A DNA stretch of 37,228 bases from Alphaproteobacteria bacterium (GTDB taxonomy: Bacteria > Pseudomonadota > Alphaproteobacteria > Rs-D84). Positions 32,547-37,228 of this stretch are shown here, in pieces; positions within the stretch are counted from its first letter, which is position 1, and each line of letters begins with the position of its first letter. The DNA lies in contig JAFSDI010000022.1 of NCBI GenBank assembly GCA_017436325.1, positions 1 to 37,228 of the forward strand, read 5' to 3'. The translations under genes and the position numbers were made by a program. Below the pieces are notes generated by a model, which was not told where the DNA came from, did not search any database, and saw only the letters and a program-made list of their open reading frames with translations.

Positions 32547-35078
32547 GTGTACAAAAATATTTTTTCATTATTGCTTTTGTTTGTATTTGCGTCTGATGTT
32601 TATGCAGCCTGCAAGCCGACTAAGAAAATGCTTACTAGTCAGACTGGCCCTGGGCATGATGAATACTTGTATAAGAATACGCGTGAACGTGAAAAAAGAT
32701 ATAATAACAAAAAAGGCGATGCCTTTATATGCGGATATGTGAATGAATATGATGGATGTCCAGTTGGTGAAACACTGCGCCTGAAAAATGCGGCGGTTGG
32801 TGATGATTCCCAAATTAATGATGCCGTTTTTATATGTTCTGGTGGTGGTGATAATTATTATTGGAAAACCATAATTGTAGAGTCTGAATGCACCTTTTCA
32901 CAGCCTGTAGACGAAACATATGACGATAAATTAGAACTATTCAAAGTTGGTGACAGGTATTGTAAAAAGGTTTCTGATTTTCAAACAACTATTTTTTTAA
33001 ATGATGCAAACAAATTTCTTGATGAATTAGATAGGCAATTAAGACCCAAAAATATTAATTTAGATATAAATTTGTCTGGTTATACTGCAAATAGTCGCAT
33101 ATCTGGCAATGATTTGTTTAACAAGATAAAAGTGGAAATCGAAAGACAGAAATTTTCACAGGCAGAAAAAGATTTTATAATCAATGCAATAAATGATTCT
33201 GCAAATAAAACAAAAGTAAATATTGATGAACTGGAATCAAAACTGGCAGAACTGCAATGGGACTTAACACAAACACAGGCACAACTTGTGTTAACCCAAC
33301 TAAGAGCAAAGGCAAACCAAACAAGTATCGCTGAACTGAAATCACAGCTGGAATCTTTAAGGACACAGGTAAATGATAATATGACCCAAGAACAGGTTAT
33401 GGAACTTGTTGTTGAAAAATTGGACACCAGACAATTCAATAGCGTTGAAATACAAACAATTCAAAAAATGTTATCAGATGTAGTAGCCGGTTTAGGTTTT
33501 ACAGACAAAAGACTGCAAAATCAAATTGATAATTTGGCTAGCCGTGTTACTGATTTGGAAACAGATGTCATTGATTTGAATACCGAAAATGCAAAATTAA
33601 AACAATTAATCATAGAATTAAAACAAACAACAGGTGGACAAGAAGCACAAATAAACGAACTCTTCAATAAACTTGACGAAGTAACATCAACGGCAGAATT
33701 TGTAGATCGTGTTCAGGAATTAATTGATGATTCTAACCTGAATGAACAACAGGTAGAAACAGTAAAAACTATTATTAATTCTGCCATGAATGATTTACGT
33801 TTTACAGACGAAAGACTGCAATATCAAATTAATAATTTGACTAGCCGTGTTACTGATTTGGAAACAGATATGGGACAAACCAAAACAGAATTAGTAAAAT
33901 TAAAAGGATATTTTGCAGAATTAAAATCTTTGACAGGGGCCCAAACACAACAAATACAACAACTATTCACTGAATTAGATAATGTGACAACGACGCAAGA
34001 ATTTAAAGATAAAGTTCAAGAGATTATAAATTCATCATATGCAACAGATGAATTTAAAACTGCTGTTGCAGATGTAATTAATAAACATGATGAACTGAAA
34101 AATATGCAGATTGATTTGTCTATGGTCAAGGATACACTTTATGAACACGGTGAAATGATTAATGAAAACAAGATTAAATTGGAAACAGCAAAACGTAATT
34201 TAGAAAAGGCAGATAAAGAGTTAGCAAAAAAATATGATAATCTTTATACACAATTAATGATTTATTCTGCAAATCTTGGAATGGGGATTCAAAATCTGAA
34301 ATGGAAAGATGAAAAAATCGAAAACGCTTTAAAAAATGCACAAGCTGATTTAGATGATTTGTGTAGTAGGTTATCAGAACTGGATGCCGATAAATTAGAT
34401 GAATCAGCTGTTCAAGATTTAATAAATTATGCCATAGAGGAAATGCAAAGAGAATTATCTAGTGTTGATGATGAACTATGTGCGAAATTAGATGATCAGC
34501 TAGAAAATATAAATGATATAATTTCACGTCTCGATGCGGTAGAGAGTAAAGTTAATCAAATGCTGGCTGATATCTCTGCTATACAAGGATTAAATAGCGA
34601 ACAAGCAGATGCAATTGAGCAATTAGAAAATTCTATTAACAACTATTCAACACCAGAAGATGTATACACATGGATTATGGATAATTATAACATTTTTAGT
34701 AATGACCAATTGGAAAAAATTCGCGAAATTGCACAACAATATATAGATGCAAAACTGTCATCTTTCAATGCGCGTATGAATACTATGGAACAACAACACG
34801 AATCTGAACGCAAGATTCTATCCGCAATGTCGATATTAAATGCATTTGATGCATCATCCAAAGAAAGTGTATGGCGTAACAAAGACGGTAAATTTAATAC
34901 CGCACGTTTGGCATCTGATGCAACCGCCGGCGTTATTCTGGGTACAGCGGGTGGACTGATATCAAATAAACTAATCAAAAAGAACCAAGTTAAAAAAGGC
35001 TTTGAAAATATCGGTTGTTATGTCGGCGGTCAACAGATTGCTGAATATGGTGATGAATTTACTGTTGGTATGAATTAG
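32547..35078 (+). CDS. Exported coiled-coil repeat protein, family not recognised
   Basis: 843 aa. The start is a GTG with AAGAGA upstream. A signal peptide ends at about residue 20 (FVFASDVYA). An N-terminal part with six cysteines (about 22-140) is followed by heptad-rich coiled coil from about 200 to 760. This contains near-identical units of 101 residues at 278-378 and 379-479, and a decayed third from 480. The C-terminus (about 760-843) has a glycine-rich hydrophobic stretch TAGVILGTAGGLISNKLIKK and an end with one cysteine. The layout suggests a long fibrous exported protein held by its C-terminus. It is flanked by unrelated genes and is probably species-variable. Confidence 0.75.
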   Translation: MYKNIFSLLLLFVFASDVYAACKPTKKMLTSQTGPGHDEYLYKNTREREKRYNNKKGDAFICGYVNEYDGCPVGETLRLKNAAVGDDSQINDAVFICSGGGDNYYWKTIIVESECTFSQPVDETYDDKLELFKVGDRYCKKVSDFQTTIFLNDANKFLDELDRQLRPKNINLDINLSGYTANSRISGNDLFNKIKVEIERQKFSQAEKDFIINAINDSANKTKVNIDELESKLAELQWDLTQTQAQLVLTQLRAKANQTSIAELKSQLESLRTQVNDNMTQEQVMELVVEKLDTRQFNSVEIQTIQKMLSDVVAGLGFTDKRLQNQIDNLASRVTDLETDVIDLNTENAKLKQLIIELKQTTGGQEAQINELFNKLDEVTSTAEFVDRVQELIDDSNLNEQQVETVKTIINSAMNDLRFTDERLQYQINNLTSRVTDLETDMGQTKTELVKLKGYFAELKSLTGAQTQQIQQLFTELDNVTTTQEFKDKVQEIINSSYATDEFKTAVADVINKHDELKNMQIDLSMVKDTLYEHGEMINENKIKLETAKRNLEKADKELAKKYDNLYTQLMIYSANLGMGIQNLKWKDEKIENALKNAQADLDDLCSRLSELDADKLDESAVQDLINYAIEEMQRELSSVDDELCAKLDDQLENINDIISRLDAVESKVNQMLADISAIQGLNSEQADAIEQLENSINNYSTPEDVYTWIMDNYNIFSNDQLEKIREIAQQYIDAKLSSFNARMNTMEQQHESERKILSAMSILNAFDASSKESVWRNKDGKFNTARLASDATAGVILGTAGGLISNKLIKKNQVKKGFENIGCYVGGQQIAEYGDEFTVGMN
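33378..34080 (+). repeat. 303-bp internal tandem repeats in the coiled-coil gene
   Basis: Unit A at 33378-33680, unit B at 33681-33983 and a partial unit C from 33984 are in phase. The block encoding SRVTDLETD is almost identical at DNA level between units A and B (33538 onward and 33841 onward, exactly 303 apart), pointing to recent duplication or conversion. Confidence 0.85.
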
Positions 35079-35080
35079 TT

Positions 35081-35428
35081 TTATTTATAAAACATATCTA
35101 AAGCCCTGTACAGCGCGTATGGTGTTTGTATGCGCCAATTTGTAATTCTGATAAAGCGTTTGGTCATTTCTACGCATGTGTGCGCACCTGCAATTTCTGG
35201 CGCAGCATATACAGGTATTTCAACAGCGATAAATTCCCAGCCGTGTCTGGTCAATATATTCAAATCCCGCATTTTTAGCGGGATTACTTTTATATTATTT
35301 TTCTTTATAAACTGCCACATTTCTAGATGATTGGCCTTTATCAAGATTGGCGCAACATGCTTGAATTTGTGACAAATTATTTTTGGTAAAAGTTTTGATG
35401 TATTTCTACAAAAACCTATAATTATCAA
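35081..35428 (-). CDS. Small protein with permuted papain/NlpC-like motifs
   Basis: 115 aa from a TTG at 35428 that is well placed behind AAAGGAG. The order of motifs is like that of permuted NlpC/P60-type papain-fold proteins. A His follows a first helix (KFKHVAPILI, about residues 22-31), and a Cys comes later in AHTCVEMTKRFIRI, followed by TPYALYRAL. Small proteins of this kind are frequent in phage and mobile regions. Enzyme activity is not shown and a degenerate or binding role is possible. It lies 36 bases behind the 113-aa gene and is probably co-transcribed with it. Confidence 0.55.
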   Translation of the reverse strand: MIIIGFCRNTSKLLPKIICHKFKHVAPILIKANHLEMWQFIKKNNIKVIPLKMRDLNILTRHGWEFIAVEIPVYAAPEIAGAHTCVEMTKRFIRITNWRIQTPYALYRALDMFYK

Positions 35429-35464
35429 TTTTTTCTCCTTTGTCTGATTACGGTATGATTGTAA

Positions 35465-35806
35465 TTAATCAATCCAACCACGTTTTTTTGCAGCATCTTG
35501 TAAAACACTCATCGCATGTTCCCATATCGCAACTGCCCTGTTTTCAGACCATATATGTTGATGTGGGGCGCGCTTTTTATCGCCAAACCTTTTCATAACA
35601 GATAAATCATCATCGCTCAATTTCCCACATAAATATAATTTTGTAATCAGGGTTTCAACATCCAAGATTTCACACGGTCTGCGTGTTTGTGCCGCACGTC
35701 TGTATTGAAAATTATTCCGTATGGACTTTGAATACAGAAACCAAAACCATAATTGTTCTGCTGACTGAAATTTTTCTGATGAATATACTGTTTGTGTTTG
35801 TGTCAT
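35465..35806 (-). CDS. Unrecognised 113-aa protein
   Basis: A soluble, helical protein with Trp/Phe-rich start (SAEQLWFWFLYSKSIRN), a middle part RPCEILDVETLITKLYLCG and a basic-His segment KRAPHQHIWSENRAVAIW. AAAGGAG lies before the ATG at 35806. I do not recognise a family. The conserved look of the Trp/His motifs suggests a real protein fold. It is the first gene of a probable two-gene unit with the papain-like gene. Upstream lies a promoter overlapped by an inverted repeat, with more inverted repeats behind it. Confidence 0.7.
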   Translation of the reverse strand: MTQTQTVYSSEKFQSAEQLWFWFLYSKSIRNNFQYRRAAQTRRPCEILDVETLITKLYLCGKLSDDDLSVMKRFGDKKRAPHQHIWSENRAVAIWEHAMSVLQDAAKKRGWID

Positions 35807-35845
35807 TTCTCTTTCTCCTTTGTGTTTTTTACTTTACTGTTGTTA

Positions 35846-35950
35846 TATATAGCCAAAGAAAAGATTCTTGTAAAATGTTACAACCGCTGGTTGAAACGCG
35901 AATCGAAATTCCGATTCAAAACACGAATTTATAAATTCGATAACGAATCG
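35846..35950 (-). promoter_or_regulatory. Promoter with cluster of four inverted repeats
   Basis: On the minus strand TTTACA (35869-35874), 17 bases, TATATA (35846-35851). Plus-strand inverted repeats follow each other: TTGTAA-N4-TTACAA (about 35868-35883), CAACC-GCT-GGTTG (35881-35893), GAATCG-N6-CGATTC (35900-35917) and the perfect CGAATTTATAAATTCG (35924-35939), then CGAATCG (35944-35950). The first overlaps the -35 element. Confidence 0.55.
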
Positions 35951-35991
35951 ATATTTCTTTATAAATTGGCGTATATATATCAAATGTTTAA

Positions 35992-36027
35992 TAAAAAAAA
36001 GCGCGCTTAATAAGCGCGCTAAAAAAA
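35992..36027 (-). terminator. Terminator of the 126-aa gene
   Basis: GCGCGCTTA (36001-36009) pairs with TAAGCGCGC (36011-36019). A-rich on both outer sides, giving a strong U-tract for the minus strand. Confidence 0.8.
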
Positions 36028-36043
36028 TTAATATAATTTACTG

Positions 36044-36424
36044 TTATCGCGTATGTGGGACATTACGAAACGGACAGGATATACCAAATATATATCTGTA
36101 ATCTGCACCACCCAGTGCACGTGGACAATTATCGTCAGTACAGCCACGCGAATGTTTCTGATTGTACTTGCATGAATATTTACGTACCGGCTCTGTCCAC
36201 TTGATTTCATCGCGAATATAACGTGTGGCAGTATCAAAGAATTCATAGGCGGTGATATAGTCTATACGTCCACGCTCGTGAATTAGTGTTCGTGCCGGTG
36301 ACAATTTCTTTTCAATTTTAAAAAAATAAAACTGTTTACCACGATATAAATTTACACAGCCGTTTTCGTGATAATATTCCCGAATTAACTTATATGTTGA
36401 TTGCGGTATCTCTGTTAGTAGCAT
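36044..36424 (-). CDS. Unrecognised 126-aa cysteine-containing protein
   Basis: The ATG at 36424 (MLLTEIPQSTYKLIREYYHE) is chosen because AAAGGA lies seven bases upstream; longer versions would run into the rRNA terminator. The first 60 residues look like a mixed alpha/beta domain (LYRGKQFYFFKIEKK). The last 50 are rich in Cys and basic residues (YSCKYNQKHSRGCTDDNCP, then CPF), possibly a small metal-binding site. No family recognised. A single gene between the rRNA terminator and its own terminator. Confidence 0.65.
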   Translation of the reverse strand: MLLTEIPQSTYKLIREYYHENGCVNLYRGKQFYFFKIEKKLSPARTLIHERGRIDYITAYEFFDTATRYIRDEIKWTEPVRKYSCKYNQKHSRGCTDDNCPRALGGADYRYIFGISCPFRNVPHTR

Positions 36425-36471
36425 AAAAAATCCTTTTGAATAACATACTAATGCAAGAATCTGATTTTGCA

Positions 36472-36497
36472 ACAAAAAAACCGCCCAGATGGGCGGT
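36472..36497 (-). terminator. Terminator of the rRNA operon
   Basis: ACCGCCC (36480-36486), loop AGAT, GGGCGGT (36491-36497), followed on the minus strand by seven U. It lies about 63 bases after 5S rRNA. Confidence 0.85.
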
Positions 36498-36560
36498 AAA
36501 ATCTTAATATAACTGTGCAAAATACAGATAATCCGGTTTTTATATCGATACTGGATTTAT

Positions 36561-36674
36561 TCTGGCGACGACCTACTCTTCCGTGGCTTAAGCCAAAGTA
36601 CCATCGGCGATACGGGGTTTCCCTGTCTGGTTCGGGATGGAACAGAGGGTGGCTCCCGCTCAATAATCACCAGA
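36561..36674 (-). rRNA. rrf: 5S ribosomal RNA
   Basis: About 114 bases. The minus strand contains typical 5S sequence, including CCGAACCAGACAGGGAAACC-like loop regions and the terminal stem TCTGG/CCAGA. It lies about 170 bases behind 23S in the usual order. Confidence 0.93.
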
Positions 36675-36847
36675 ATAAATCCAGCTGAACATCATAAGCT
36701 TTTCCTGGATTACCGAATATTCCCTGGATGATGCTGCGCATCACTGCGGTAATTTCGGTAATGACATTTAATGCAAGAATCACATTAAACTTAAACGTTC
36801 TCTTCAAGCATACCGTCTGACTTTCAAAAAGTCAAGACGATAAGATA

Positions 36848-37228
<381 letters not shown>

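Noticed and set aside
33378..34080. Possible CRISPR-like or intergenic tandem repeat
   Set aside because: The repeats are 303 bp, in frame and inside a coding region, encoding coiled-coil modules.
36448..36663. 71-codon minus-strand frame over 5S rRNA
   Set aside because: It lies within the 5S gene and the rRNA terminator.

Overview
The window looks like chromosomal DNA of an AT-rich alphaproteobacterium. Supporting signs are fabH followed directly by an IHF-alpha-type gene, a GapR (DUF2312) protein, alphaproteobacterial-type ribosomal proteins, and type IV secretion proteins of the VirB8/9/10 kind. The combination of pyruvate phosphate dikinase, a phosphate acetyl/butyryltransferase and several disulfide-rich exported proteins recalls uncultured gut-associated alphaproteobacteria (RF32-like). 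That placement is an inference from gene content, not from a search.

Layout. Bases 1-5600 are a mixed housekeeping region: the 3' end of a cysteine-containing protein, an orphan mraZ, an unrecognised small gene with a structured leader, a small membrane protein, tRNA-Arg(CCU), fabH-ihfA, gapR-RNHCP and pyruvate kinase. Bases 5585-19000 are one long minus-strand block. In transcription order it is tRNA-Trp, secE, nusG, a 61-aa unknown, rplK, rplA, rplJ, rplL, rpoB and rpoC, then rpmF and plsX from their own promoter. This block has conspicuous RNA hairpins between rplA/rplJ, rplL/rpoB and rpoB/rpoC.

Bases 19200-24000 hold a plus-strand trio for the core of a type IV secretion system: VirB8-like, VirB9-like with a C-terminal SPOR domain, and a VirB10-like protein with an extra beta-sandwich-like domain, acidic repeats and a cysteine-rich tail. 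No other secretion gene is present here. After it come a kinase-like gene that appears nearly leaderless, an exported flavodoxin-like protein, a VIT/CCC1-type membrane protein on the opposite strand, and a 768-aa exported cysteine-rich protein. Then follow ptb-like and ppdK, whose products act on acyl-phosphates and on the pyruvate/PEP node, and an exported coiled-coil protein with 303-bp internal repeats.

Bases 35000-36430 hold three small minus-strand genes without firm function. One looks like a permuted papain/NlpC-fold protein, and they lie near a dense cluster of inverted repeats. The right end is the end of a minus-strand rRNA operon: the 3' part of 23S, then 5S and a terminator.

No insertion sequence, CRISPR array, integrase or phage structural gene was seen. 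The best candidate for something undescribed is the modified VirB8-VirB9-VirB10 core together with its neighbouring kinase-like and disulfide-rich exported proteins.
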